A stretch of 64,000 nt of DNA, from positions 62,001 through 126,000 of the forward strand of contig CAJNDT010000493.1 in the NCBI GenBank assembly GCA_905221615.1. The letters run 5' to 3'. This document shows, one piece after another, positions 11,555-23,100 of the stretch. This stretch comes from Symbiodinium sp. CCMP2592. Lineage: Eukaryota; Sar; Dinophyceae; Suessiales; Symbiodiniaceae. The first letter of the stretch is position 1. The number at the start of each line of letters is the position of its first letter. Both the position numbers and the translations under genes were made by a program. Under the pieces are notes generated by a model. It ran no database searches. It was given only the letters and a program-made list of their open reading frames with translations, and had not been told where the DNA came from.

Positions 11555-11650
11555 CCCGAAAGCCCCTTTCCGCCGTGGTGCCGCCGCGTTCGGCGGCCAA
11601 GGCTGCAACGTCTACCACGAAGTTGTCACCCCCTGGTGCCTCCCACAGGT
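11555..11650. other. Coding-like island
   Basis: The minus frame reads GGDNFVVDVAALAAERGGTT; a plus frame reads VVPPRSAAKAATSTTKLSPP and ends at CACAG|GTTCC. Strand is unresolved. It lies between a family-Q and a family-C element. Confidence 0.3.
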
Positions 11651-11683
11651 TCCAAGGGTTTAGGGTAATCCTAACCCTAAGCA

Positions 11684-11788
11684 TACGGTTGATGATATAA
11701 ACCCTGCATTACCTTAAGAACCCTAAACTATGGGAGTTATGGTATATTCCTTATTTTGGGTAATGCGGGATTTATATTATCAACCGTA
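11684..11788. mobile_element. MITE family C, copy C4
   Basis: Complete, TACGGTTGATGA to TATCAACCGTA. Confidence 0.88.
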
Positions 11789-11789
11789 G

Positions 11790-12800
11790 GGTTAACAAAT
11801 AATAGGGCGCCGCTAAAGGCAGACTGACTCTGCAACTCTGAGCTTCCGAAAAGCTTAGGGCCTGCGGGTCAGGGCTTCGTTAGGGTCTACCTTAAGCCCA
11901 TATAATACATATTACATTCAACTTTATTAATGTGTTCTTTTAAAAGTGGTGTGACTTTTCCATTTGCCGCAGTCGGAGGGTTTGGGGCTTAGGAATATAA
12001 GACACTTAGGCGTACACTAAGAAATCATGGAAAAGAGCCCTCTACAGGGTTCAAGCAGAGCTTTGGGGTTAGCGCTTTGGGGTTTCAGGGTTTAGGGTCT
12101 AGGGTTTTAGGGGTTTAGGGTTTAGGGGTTTAGAGTTTAGGGGTTTAGTGTTTTAGGGGTTTGGGGGTTTCGGGTTGAGGCTTTAAACTGCAGCACCAAC
12201 ACCCATGCAGTCTCTCCGTTCTATCGATCCAAGCCAGAACTTCAGAACACAAGCCCGAGCTAACACATCAAGCCATTATGCACGTTTGAGCCCAAACCTA
12301 TATATGATCTCCAGGACCTGATCGCACACCCTCAAGCCCTGAAGTCCTACACTGCGCGACATCACTCCCAAAACTCTCCAAGCCCGGACGCCGCACTCTG
12401 TTCCCATACATCCCCAAGACACCCGCGTTCCAAAGCTGTGGTGCCTTCAACCAGTGCGTTTGGCCATTGGCCTGGCCAAAGAAGTTCAGGGTTTAGGGTT
12501 TAGGGTTTAGGGCTTGCGTGCTCTCTTGATTTAGGATTCGGTTACGGGGATAGCCCTCACCCCCAAAACCCTAAGTTCAAAAAACTAACCTGAACCCCAA
12601 ACCTTTATGCCGGGGGTTGCGCGGGATACTCACTAGACTTACTAAGTGGGAAAGAGCTGCACGGAGTTCTTTCGGAGATTTCGGGGTCTTCTTGGCTTCC
12701 GGATTTGGGGCTCGACATTTCGGCCTTTTGGTTGGCCTTATATCACCGAACTTTGGGGGAGCAGGGGTTTGGGTGTAGGATTCAGCCTGAATTTCCACAC
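11790..12800. other. Gene-poor region
   Basis: Dense TTTAGGGG tracts at 12060-12180 and 12485-12515; otherwise unique, with no supported gene. Confidence 0.5.
12488..12512. repeat. Interstitial TTTAGGG run
   Basis: Three to four exact units; a GGGGTTTAG-rich tract at 12060-12170 precedes it. Confidence 0.88.
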
Positions 12801-12957
12801 CCTACCCCATACAGTACTAGCCTACGAAATTGAGGAACATTAAGGACTCGGATTTCTTGCTAGTCGGGGTAGAGGACCAAGTTGTGAGCTGTTGCTGTTC
12901 ATTTGAGGCCTCTCGCTGTGTAGCTTGCCCTAAAGCCGAGCACTGAAGCTCTACAAC

Positions 12958-13103
12958 TGAAGTACCACTGACGGAGAGTTTGAACTGCAAATCCCAGACC
13001 CCAAAGTGGGAGGCCTGGATGACGATGACGAAGGTGATCCTTTCCGGCAGATCGCCACCGCGGAAGGTCATCGTCACATTGCCATCCCCATTCCTCGGCT
13101 ACA
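12958..13103 (+). other. Coding-like island, acidic
   Basis: The plus frame DGEFELQIPDPKVGGLDDDD...RQIATAEGHRHIAIPIP is strikingly protein-like, follows a TGAAG acceptor and ends near CACG|GTTTGC. A minus frame with a hydrophobic beta-like pattern is also open. Probably an exon of an unplaced plus-strand gene. Confidence 0.42.
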
Positions 13104-13441
13104 CGGTTTGCAGGTTTCAGGTTTCAGTTTGGATTTACAGTTCGGGCTCAAAGTTTAAATCGCTTCAAAGCCAGCGGTGCTGCTGGGGTGGCTTTAGGGT
13201 CAAGGGCCTGAAGCGGGAGTTTCTAAAACGAGAAGTATAACCCAAATCATCAGGACCCCTGAAAACCAAAGGCCCCCTAACTTCAAAGCTCCATCTAAAC
13301 CCTTCACTACAAAGATGCTAGCAAACCCTTAGAAACCCCCCCAAAGCCGGCCCAGGAATCTGAATGCTGCAGAGATTCGGAAGTGTAGGGTTTAAGGTTT
13401 GAGGTTTAGGGCTGCTTTAAGGCTTTGTGGCTCAAGCTTGG

Positions 13442-13560
13442 GGCGTGTTCTGCTACATATATGAATGTATGTATCTTTATATATATATATACACACATGT
13501 ACGTATGTATATATGTATGTATGTATGTTGTGTATATATATATATATATATATATATTCT
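13442..13560. repeat. TA/TATG microsatellite
   Basis: TATATG, TATGTATG and a pure TA run. Tyr/Ile/Cys-rich frames over it are artefacts. Confidence 0.9.
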
Positions 13561-13637
13561 TTTTTCAAGTAGAAGGACAAAAGTCGCTTGTTGCTTGCGA
13601 CCATTCAGACTACCATCTTAGGGTCTAGGCTGCTGAA

Positions 13638-13860
13638 AGGGTTGGAGCCACGAGCTCCAGTCCAGATCCGCCCTAAATCCGCCTCCTGGTCCGGGAGCAG
13701 CAGCAAGCTTCTCCTTCAACTGGTTCATCTGCCACTCGAGATCCTCGTACTTCAGCTTCTCCGCAGCACCCGGAACCGCAAGGGAAGAAGGTGCAGAGGA
13801 TTGCGCGTCAGACACCTGTCGAACCCGCCCAGCTTCGCTGCGAGCGCTCCGGCTGAGGTA
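13638..13860 (-). other. Coding-like island with coiled-coil stretch
   Basis: The minus frame holds AAEKLKYEDLEWQMNQLKEK, a clear amphipathic helix, between Ser/Ala-rich and Gly/Pro-rich stretches, and stops at TAA near 13619. Several CAG acceptors lie just upstream on that strand. Likely an exon; protein not recognised. Confidence 0.45.
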
Positions 13861-14529
13861 ACGGCATACTGCAGGGGCCTCAAGAATTAGAAGAGAGTTC
13901 CCTTAAAGGGTTCCTTTTAAAGGGGTCTATAAGGATTACTATAAGGGTATTATGGGGGTTTAGTATAGGGTTGGGGCCCGTTAGACTGTACTTACTAAGC
14001 CATCACCAAAGTAGTATTGGTAATTATTTAAGCCCCTATAGTACGCCACAAAAACGGGAGGAATAGACTGCGTAACCGCTCGCTCCCACAACCTTCTCCG
14101 GCCACGGCTCATGTGGGCACTGGAAGCCGTTCCATCGCACTCCTTCCGCTTGGGGTTCACAGGGGGTTTTAGGGTTTAGGGTTTTACGGTTTTGGGGTTT
14201 TGGTTTCAGGGTTTTCGAGCACTAGGCACAGAGGGTTTGGATTTGGGTGTTTGGGTCTCGTCTGCAAGCAGCCGAAGCCCTAAAGCCTTTCCAACCCCAT
14301 GCGAAACACATTTTCGAGCTTCCAAAGGAAAGTCCACGCTGAATCCGAAAACCTGACTTGAAACTCTACACTCCAATCGACGAGCCCTAAACCCTAAACC
14401 TAAAACTTTAAGGAAACTCTCGGAAATTGCGCCTGCGAGCCATCCGGTTGAAAGGCCGGAGCTTGCCAATCTCCTCGGCACAACAGTACAAATGGTTTTT
14501 GACGTTTACAAGGGGTTTATGGGCTTAAT

Positions 14530-14625
14530 ATAGGGGGCTTCATACTTAGAATAGGGTTTTGGGGCCCAGCATACTATAATTGTATAAATTAAGGACCCCC
14601 CCAAAGAAATACATAGGTACTGATT
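14530..14625. mobile_element. MITE family F copy, right arm decayed
   Basis: TAGGGGGCTTCATACTTAG is clear at the left; the right arm is not. Confidence 0.7.
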
Positions 14626-14682
14626 GAGTTTCCAACGGGGCTCTATTTACAACTGAGCAAGGAAAAGTCTATGCATCTATTT

Positions 14683-14784
14683 GGGAGTTTCCGAAGACAG
14701 GGGGCCCTTATTTAGTACCCTAAATAGTAGGAGTCTTATTATCAGGACCCCAAAATAAGGTACCCGAAATTTTCGGAAACTCCT
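14683..14784. mobile_element. MITE family A, copy A4
   Basis: Full-length, 102 bp, with ATTT duplication on each side. Confidence 0.88.
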
Positions 14785-14843
14785 ATTTAGTAAGACAGCT
14801 TAGCGGGCTTAGGTTTGGCTCTAAGGTTGAGGGTGTCACAACC

Positions 14844-14966
14844 TACTTAAAGGATCATGGGACTTAGTAACTGGAGTTATAGATAAGGTAACTATACTTA
14901 TAACTACTTATAGCCCAATTAAGGTACTTATAACCTTACTTACTAAGTCCCATGGTCCTCCAAGTA
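14844..14966. mobile_element. MITE family D copy
   Basis: Full-length; 60 bp downstream of family-A copy A4. Confidence 0.88.
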
Positions 14967-15331
14967 TAGAACCACATAAATGCAAAAGACCCAACATTCT
15001 TCAAGCGCCAAACCCCAAACCCCCGAAATCGTTCGTTCTAGTAACCCCTTGAAGGAACCCTTTAAACGTAAAACGCCCTCGGCCACCAAACTCTATAGCA
15101 ATCGCCAAAGAAAGACCTTAAGCCCTATAAAACCTGTAAAAAAGAACCCATAGAATCAACCCTTAGAGGAAAATTACAATCCTGATAACCCTTATAACCC
15201 CAACTATAACCTTAGGTAGCAGCACACCCTAAACCCTGAACCCAAAGCCCTAAACAAGCCCAAAACCCTGATTTCCAAACACCAACCCCCAAAGCCCGAA
15301 CCCAAAACCCCAAACCCGAAGCCCTAAACCC

Positions 15332-15392
15332 TACTTCGAGGCCCAGGGACTTAGCAAGCAGGTTGTAAGTAGAGTTGTAAGTACCCCAAATG
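15332..15392. mobile_element. MITE family D, left half only
   Basis: TACTTCGAGGCCCAGGGAC, then GTTGTAAGTAGAG, then unique sequence. Confidence 0.65.
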
Positions 15393-15595
15393 GAATTACC
15401 CCTTAAGAACTGCAATTGCTGGCATGTGCATTGTTTCTCCAGACACCAGCACGGTGCGAGGACTACCAGCCTCGGGACACATATGTGTAAGCCGTTGTGT
15501 ATGCCTTTTGGGCGATCGACACTCACATTGGCCATATGCACATCTCTTTTGGCCTGCCCTTGGCTTTCTCTTCGCTTGGTTCCTCTCGCAGGAGG

Positions 15596-15694
15596 CTGGG
15601 TTGTCCTCTAAGCCCTTTGAAAATTATTTGCTATTATGGTTCTCTACAACAAAATAGTAGGGGAAATTAAGAAAGATCCCAACGGACAACCCAG
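15596..15694. mobile_element. MITE family K copy K1, inside a coding-like island
   Basis: The ends CTGGGTTGTCC and GGACAACCCAG are inverted repeats, flanked by GAGG on both sides. The element can be read as a GT...AG intron (GTTGTCC...ACCCAG). Unique, coding-like sequence lies on both sides, and frames on either strand stay open across the junction when the element and one GAGG are left out. Confidence 0.6.
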
Positions 15695-15772
15695 GAGGGT
15701 ACCGGCCTCCATCCGCCGCGCAGTTCGCCCCGACACGAAGCCAAAGGCTAAGTCGGCCATGACCCACTGTCG
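15695..15772. other. Coding-like island between two family-K MITEs
   Basis: Plus reads VPASIRRAVRPDTKPKAKSA; minus reads WVMADLAFGFVSGRTARRM. On plus, the pyrimidine-rich stretch ending CTCTCGCAG at about 15591 would make a very good acceptor just before the MITE. Confidence 0.3.
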
Positions 15773-15860
15773 GCAGTTGAAACCCTAAACCCCTAAACCC
15801 AAAACCCCAAAACCCTGATTCCAAAACCCAAAACCCCCAACTTTAAACCCCGCTTCAAAA

Positions 15861-15973
15861 CTAGGATGCTCAGGAACCTAGGAAGAAAAAAGGCCACCTT
15901 TTTGGTATTGGGTAACCTTATTAGGGAACCTAGGACTACAAACAGCGAATAAGGGTACTACTGGGCATCCTAA
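15861..15973. mobile_element. MITE family H copy
   Basis: CTAGGATGCTCAGGAACC to ACTGGGCATCCTAAA; K2 starts immediately after. Confidence 0.85.
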
Positions 15974-15974
15974 A

Positions 15975-16070
15975 CTGAGTTGTCCTTTAAGCCCTTCGAA
16001 AATGATTTACTATTATGGTTCTCTACAGAATAGTAGGGGAACTCAACAAAGATCCCAAAGGACAACCCAG
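15975..16070. mobile_element. MITE family K copy K2
   Basis: CTGAGTTGTCCTTTAAGCCC to AAAGGACAACCCAG; the flanks AAA/AAAA look like a small duplication. Coding-like DNA follows. Confidence 0.83.
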
Positions 16071-16149
16071 AAAACTTCGCTGCAGATCCCGGTCGCCCGA
16101 GGGGGAGAGCACTGCCCAGTGGAGTCGACCGGCCTGGGGTTTCTTTACG

Positions 16150-16285
16150 GAGAGTTTGGGGTTTAGGGTTCCTTTGGGGTTTAGGGTTCCTTTGGGGTTT
16201 AGGGTTCCTTTGGGGTTTAGGGTTCCTGCAAGGTTTTAGGGTTCCTTTAGGGTTTAGGGTTCCTTTGGGGTTTAGGGTTCCTGTA
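16150..16285. repeat. 18-bp tandem repeat
   Basis: About seven units of GGGGTTTAGGGTTCCTTT, a telomere-like motif fused to GGTTCC; one frame reads as a repeated G-F-R-V-P-L. Confidence 0.85.
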
Positions 16286-16470
16286 GGGTTCAGGGTTTGG
16301 GTTTTTCGGGTTCCTTGGACGGGAACGTTTCTTTAATCCTGAGCGCCGATGTGCCCAAATAGTATAGGTATTAGGGTTCCTTTAAGGGTTAAGGTTTGAT
16401 GGGTAGGGTTTTAGGGCTCCTTTAAAGCGGTCTTAAGGGTTCTATAACGGATCCATAAGGGTACTATGAT

Positions 16471-16510
16471 AGAGGGGCCTTAATAATTAGAATAGGGTTT
16501 TGGGGTTTGG
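16471..16510. mobile_element. MITE family F fragment
   Basis: Left arm AGGGGCCTTAATAATTAG only, about 280 bp before the retrotransposon. Confidence 0.6.
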
Positions 16511-16786
16511 GGGTTTGGGGTTCAAGGTTCCTTTCAAGGGTGGCCGTAAGGGTTCTATAGTATAAGGGAGGCCCTGGTTTCTAGTATTTTGGGGAGTGCA
16601 TCAGTCTCTATAAGGGCCCGCCCATGTGCCTAAATTGTAAATAGTTAGGCCCCAACGTACCTGCATAGGGACTACTTTTTTCTAGGCCAAAGTATATGCG
16701 ATTGAATGTACATATACCCTTTTGGTAAGGCGAGGAGTTTAGGGTTTTGGGGGTTATGGGCCTGGGGTCTAGGGGTTTAAGGGTTT

Positions 16787-16791
16787 AGGTT
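16787..16791. repeat. Target-site duplication, left
   Basis: AGGTT directly precedes the 5' LTR and matches the five bases after the 3' LTR. The target was telomere-like DNA. Confidence 0.9.
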
Positions 16792-17067
16792 TGTGAATCC
16801 GATGCAGGATCTGCCGTTGGACATGTACATCTCGATTGCTCTCTGGCCCAAGGACCAGAGGTGGGAGGGCAGTGGCGTTAGGTGACGCATGGTCGCTTGA
16901 GTGCTGGCAAAAGGGCGAGGCCGCCTTTGTGACTGCGTGGGGACACGTCTTCAGAGTTTTGGCAGACAGAGTCTGCTCTTCTTCTTTTATCTCTTCAGCA
17001 TTGCGATTGGGGATCACATTTGCTGCAGAGGTTTCGTCTACCAGTGGGACTCCTTAGGGAGTTCACA
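16792..17067 (+). repeat. 5' LTR
   Basis: The 276-bp long terminal repeat runs from TGTGAATCC to GAGTTCACA, so it starts TG and ends CA. It matches the 3' copy at all but one base. A pyrimidine-rich stretch ending in CAG (about 16975-16998) could act as a splice or trans-splice acceptor, which is speculative. No convincing TATA box is visible, as expected for dinoflagellates. Confidence 0.97.
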
Positions 17068-17068
17068 C

Positions 17069-17080
17069 TGGTAGCGGAGC
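17069..17080 (+). promoter_or_regulatory. tRNA primer-binding site
   Basis: TGGTAGCGGAGC begins one base after the 5' LTR. It differs at two positions from TGGTATCAGAGC, the initiator-methionine tRNA binding site of plant copia elements as I remember it, so an initiator-Met primer with a diverged 3' end is the likely reading. Confidence 0.7.
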
Positions 17081-17142
17081 CCTTGGGACTTCGCTACTGA
17101 GACGGTGGGCCGTCTTTGCGGAAAAGTCGGGAACCAGGGACA

Positions 17143-20100
17143 ATGCCACCAGCATCTGCATCCGCTGCGGCTACGCCAGAGCAGGCGACGGGAAGCAGCG
17201 ATGATCGAAGCGCCCTACCGTGGGCGGCTATTCCTCGCTACACCCCTGGAGTTACTGACACGACGGAGTATGGCAAGAAGCTGAAATTCTTAGCTGAAGT
17301 TTGGCCTAAGGAGCACTTGAGCTCTTTGGCTCCTCGTGTTGCCCTGCTCTGCGAGGGCTCGGCTTTCAAGAAGGTTGCCCGCCTCGATGCAACCAAACTG
17401 AAGGTTTCCGATACCTCGGGTGTTGAGTTGATTGTGAAGACCTTGGGCGGGGCCTGGGGTCAAACAGTCTTGGAGGAGAAGTATGAGCAGTTCGAGAAAG
17501 CTATCTTTGGGACTGTACAACGCAGTGACGAGACCCATGACTCCTACTTGGCTCGTCATGACATCCACTTTGAGGAGCTTTTGGCTCAGAACATCACGTT
17601 CGAGGAGCTCCGGTCGTATGTCCTGCTTCGCCAATCACAGTTGAGCAGCGATGACAAGAAGCGCATTGTTGTTGAGCACAGTGGAAAGCTGACCTACGAC
17701 AAGGTGAAGTCTTCAATACGGCTACTGGGATCGCGGTTCTTCGGGGAATTTCAAGGACAGAGAGCCAATCAACGGACCAAGGTGTATGATGCTAACACCT
17801 TGGAGGAGTGTGTTCCAGAAGAATCGGAGAGGGCCTATCAGGCCGCCTTGGTCCCAGGACCTGCCGGAGGCGATGATGTCGACAATGAGTTGGAGCCGGA
17901 GTTCTTAGAAGCCATGCTGGCCATCGAAGACCAGGACGCGCTGCAGGTTCAGACTTTTGAGGAGGAATTAGAAGGATATTTCCAGGAAACAGCAGACCTG
18001 CAAGAGGCCTTGGTGAGCTACTTGGAGGCGAGGTCGCGCTTGTTGGCCAAGAAAAAGTCCAGAGGCTTCTGGCCAGTGGGCAGCTCCGGTAAAGGCGGTA
18101 AGACTGGTCGTGGGTTCAACAAGGGCAAGGGCCGCGGCAAAAGCGGCCGAGACCAGCTCTTGGCGCGCATAGCGCGCAGCGTGTGCCGCGCTTGCGGCGA
18201 AAAGGGCCATTGGAAAGCAGAGTGTCCCAAGTACGGACGCCCAGGATCCATGAGCGTCGGCAAGGGTGAAGCGATCACCACAGTTGCCGAGGTGGTTCAG
18301 GAGACCTATGATCCCACTTCCTCTTCGACATCGGGACATCAAGCTCTGCTCACCGAAGTGCCTGAGGACGCCTACACCTTGCATGAGGCCCATTTCGCGA
18401 TCGACCAAAGCCCAAAACCTGGTGCCCTTCGCAACCTCAGTAGGTTAGTCCAGAACCTGAAAGACCGTAAATACTTTCGAAAACCGCCACATGTCAGGCT
18501 TCCGAGCGTTGGGGAGGACTTATGGACTGAGCCCGGGATCCCTGCAAAAACGCTTAAGCCTCTGAGATGGAAGGTTGCGCCAATCATTTCCCAAAGCAAT
18601 CAATCTGAGAAGCATGTGTTACTAGCTAATGAGCCCGTACAAGCCATTTTGGATACCGGGGCTAGCTGTTGTGTTATGGGAAAGCATTTGGTGCCTGCCT
18701 TCCTTCGCCAGCTGAGTGATGCCACCCGACAACAGGTGCGAGTGACCCGCAGCTCGGTTCGCTTCAGGTTCGGTAATAACCAGACATTGGTTAGCGAGCA
18801 GCGGCTACTCCTGCCGTTCCGCACAGGGCAATCCACTCAGATTTTGTGGCTAGGGATAGAAGTTGTTCCAGCTAGCACGCCACTACTGTTCAGCAAGCGA
18901 GCCATTAAGCAGCTGGGAGGTATCATAGATACCACCCGTGATTCTTGCTATCTGGAACGCCTGAAGAGACGCCTTTCGCTGAGCACCGGACCAACAGGTC
19001 TGTATCTGATTGACCTGGCACAGCTCTGTGCCGATCAGGAACAACAATGCCAGGTTGCAAATGAAGAGTCAGCCGCTCAGCAGTTGTGCGCCAGCCCGCC
19101 TATGCATGCATCGACAGCTGTGGAAGAGTGTGTCCCAACTCCACCCTGTATAGCCCAGAGTACTAAGACCGCTCCCCCCGAGATCGAGAATTCAGTTGTT
19201 TTAGGATCCCGTGAAGAATCGGGGTTAGTTAATGTTACACCGCAGATGCCGAAGGGTAATCCTGTGAGCCCAAACGACTCTGCTACCATGCCGTGTGCCA
19301 AAACAGCAGCCACGGCGACTCTCAAAGTCTTTTTTGCATCCAACGCCTCACTCCGATCCGACCACCTTCCGAGTGACGGTCATGTCGCAAGCTCCCGACA
19401 GCCTAGCCTCGAGGTTCGCTCGGCTATCCGACCCCACGCTGGCATACAGCATGGAACAGCTGTCTGCCATGACAGTCGAGCAGCTCGGCGAGTTCGTGAT
19501 CGATTTTGGCAAGGCCATGCGCGGGCGCAAGTACATGGAGGTGATCGAAAAGGAGAAAGATTGGGTGACATGGTTCATCACCCACATGTCAACCAGCGAA
19601 AAGAGGTGCCACCGCATCCTGTTCCTCTTCATAGAGAAGTACACTGCTCAGGCGGAGGAGATCGCGGAAGGCCTCGTTGGCGACCCAGCGGCGGCCGAGC
19701 CCCCGAGATCGACAATGGCGACGCGCCCAAAATCCAAGAGCGCTCCTCGCCCGACCGCGTCGACGGCGGTGGCGAGCTCAGACCACTGGGCTCTCGTCGA
19801 GGACAACAGCGAACCAGCTCTCGACAACCAGGTGACGGCGATGGCCACCCGCCTCACTCACCTCGAGCATGTGATGGAGCAGGTGCTGGTAGCTCTCCAG
19901 CAGATCACGCCTCCACAGGTCCCTCCATGATGGAGTTACACGTGTGTGACATGCAAGACGCGGATTCCAAGCCTAGGTTCACGATAGCTCTCGGGGAAAT
20001 AGAGAATCAGGCAAGGTCCCTAGTTCATGAAGAGGCTAGTGCCTTGCGAATTAAGCACTTTCTTCAGAAGATTCCGTGGGCTAGTCTTCAACAACAAACT

Positions 20101-23100
20101 TCGAGCCGAACGAGCAATGACCATGTGCGGCCCCGGGACTCGTCAAGAGACCCTGCATACCTGATGTTTGGCATGTATATGCACGGAGGGATAGTCGGTG
20201 TGACCAAGGTATCCTTGAAGTATCCTTGGTTAACCCGGATTCTCACCCGAATGCTGAGGCTGACTAATCCCGATCATCCATGTACCACTGTTGGTGTGTC
20301 CTGTAACGTCCAAACCAGTCCCCATAGAGACAGTTTTAATGAGATAGGAGCTTCCAACATGATCGTGCCAATCCAGGTGCCTCCAGTTGGGGGGGAAGTA
20401 TGGACAGCTCAGGGGGTAAATGGGGAGCAAGCTAGTAACGGACAAATGGTATGTGGAGAGGCGATACCTCTCACTAAAGGGGTGATCTACCTTAATCCGC
20501 ATGTCTGGCATGCCACTCAGCCCTGGACCGGTGATCGAATTGTGGCCATTGGTTTCTCTCTGAAGCCCCGGCACAAGCTGAAGTCTCCCCAGGTCCGCTG
20601 GCTCAAACGACATGGATTCTCGTTGCTTCGCAAATTTCCGAGAGGCGCAGCAATCTTTCCTTCCAGTACCACCCAAGAGAGCCAAGTGGCTGAGAAAATC
20701 AATGTGCCAAGTTCAGAATCACCTCTGGTTCAGGCAGCCGAAGCTGCCGCTTGCGCTTGCCAAGAAGCGGTTCGCAGAGCTGAAGATTTGCACCATCAGT
20801 CCCAGAAGCTGCTAAGCCTGCCTCCTGAATCCCAGCTTGATCTGTTGGAAATCACCGAGCGTGCCGATAGTCGTCTTTCGGTTAGGGTAAGGGAGCTAGG
20901 TGGTAAAGCTAGGCGGTTTACTAGCGAGGATGGCGATCTGCGGACAAAAGAAGGCCAGCAACAATTGTGGGCCGTGGTGCAACAGACTCAGCCGCGACAC
21001 ATCTGGGTGACCCCAGACGCTCGGTGCTGGAGTGCCTGGTCCTCTCTTAATGCTGCTAAGAGCTCGGAAAAGCATGACCAACATGTCCAGCAGCGTGAGA
21101 AAGACCAGGCTCTCTATCAGGTATGTGCGCAGCTCTGCCATTGGCAAAAGCAACACCGTCGGGACTTCCATCTTGAGTTACCCGGCCTGTTCCCAACCTC
21201 ATCCATAAAAGCCTTCCCTGACCTTAAGAGCAAAACGTATGTGGCCTCGGTAGATATGTGCGCCTTCGGTCTACAGACCCCAGCCGGTAAGCCCATTCGT
21301 AAACGAACATTGATATGTAGCACCTCCCAAGACCTGACAAAGAGTTTCGTGTCACAGCAATGCAACCAACAGCATCGTCACCATACCTTGGCTGGAAGAC
21401 TCCTGAAGGGTCTCCCCATGTCGCAATTTGCCGGATCGTTTTGCGAAGGATTCGCGAGCCATGTTGCAGGACACCTTGTGTCCAGCAACATAGATGCTGC
21501 AATGGCTGCCAATGCCGAGCCTCCCCTGACCCGTAAGCGATTTAAGACCTCGGTTGGGGATCCCCTTAGGATAGAAAGACCTGTGACCCAGAAGCGAGAA
21601 GCCGCTGAACCGGCTGCTGGCAGCCAGCGCAGTCATCCAATCCGTCGGCTCACTGAGCCATTGCAAGCCATGTCTGAGTTGCCCTGGGATGTGTGGGAGC
21701 CTGTCTTTGAGCTTGCTCAACGGAGCTCTGGGCAAGCCTCTACTCTGGTGCCTCCTCAGAGCGAGCTAGCTAAGGAAGTCCAACGAGCTCTAGAGCCTAG
21801 AGGGATAGACGTGCTTCAGGTTTTCTCGGGGCGCAATCTTCGGAACCTGCAGCTTCCCTTGGGGGCCCTCCCGGCTACCGTAGCTCCCTTACGCGTGAGT
21901 CTCGGCTCCCGAGAAGCTAGTAAGCAACTTCTCTGCCTAGGCAACGAGGATCGCACTACTATGGGGTCAGACCGCAAGAAGCTTAGGATTGGGGTTCACG
22001 AAATCTTGATAACTGTGTTCGGTAGACGCAAAGCTGAGACCGCTGAGCAGGAGCCTCCTGCTGGGAGCCCTGGCTCGAGAGTACCTGCCGTTTCAGCCTC
22101 CCCGCCTGACCTTGAGGGATGGGCTCCACCTCCGGTGCCTCTGCATGGTCCGGCATTTAGGAATCTAGATGCTGATCAGAAAGCGCAGTTCGTTCGGATC
22201 CATAACAACTTGGGACACCCTGCCCCAACGACCCTAGCCAAACACCTGAAAGCCGCCGGAGAAGCCCAAGCCCTTGTCGATGCCGCGCTAGATTTCGAAT
22301 GTGATGCTTGCTTAGAGTCTACTGAACCTCGACACCAGAGACCCGGTAAGTTGCCCGAGCCACTTGAGTTCAATGACTTGATTGGGATCGATGGTTTCTT
22401 CTTTAAGGGTAGATCGGGGTATAGGGCATACGTCATTCACGCCATTGACGAAGCAAGCTGTTTTCACCTTGGAAGAAGGGCTGTCTCTAGAGAAACCAAG
22501 CATGCCACCAAGACGTTGGCAGAGTTTTGGCTATCATGGGCTGGAAATCCCCGTAAGGTTTATGTTGATCCCGCTGGAGAATTTAGATCGGAAGAGATTC
22601 TAGAGTACTTTCAGGGAATCAATGTAAAAACATTTCTTTCAGCGGCCGCCTGGCAAAGGGGACGGGTTGAGAGACACGGGGATGTAGTTAAGGACATGTT
22701 GGCTAGGTTAGACGCCCAGAGCCCACTTGCCAACGATGCACGGTTCGATCAAGCACTGTTGCTTGCCTTCCAGGCAAAGAATGCCCTGATGCGCCACAGA
22801 GGGTATGCCCCGGAGCAGATAGTGTTAGGTAAGTCCTTGCGGGTTCCCGGTAGCCTCACTTCAGATGAAGACTTAACATCTCATGCACTTGTAGAGGGAT
22901 CCGACCTGGAAGCCGAGCTCCACCGGCAACGACTTGATGTCCGCTGCCGTGCCCGACAGGTTTTCTGGGAAGCTGATAATAGTCAGACCATCCGTCGAGC
23001 ACTTCTCCGCCGAAGTAATCCAGCTCGGGGTCCCTATAAGCCTGGAGACTGGGTGTTATACTGGATGCGTAAAGGGTCTCCAAATCGCCTGGCTGCTGGC

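Noticed and set aside
17116..17142. Upstream TTG start for the polyprotein
   Set aside because: Eukaryotic initiation should use the ATG at 17143, nine codons downstream in the same frame.
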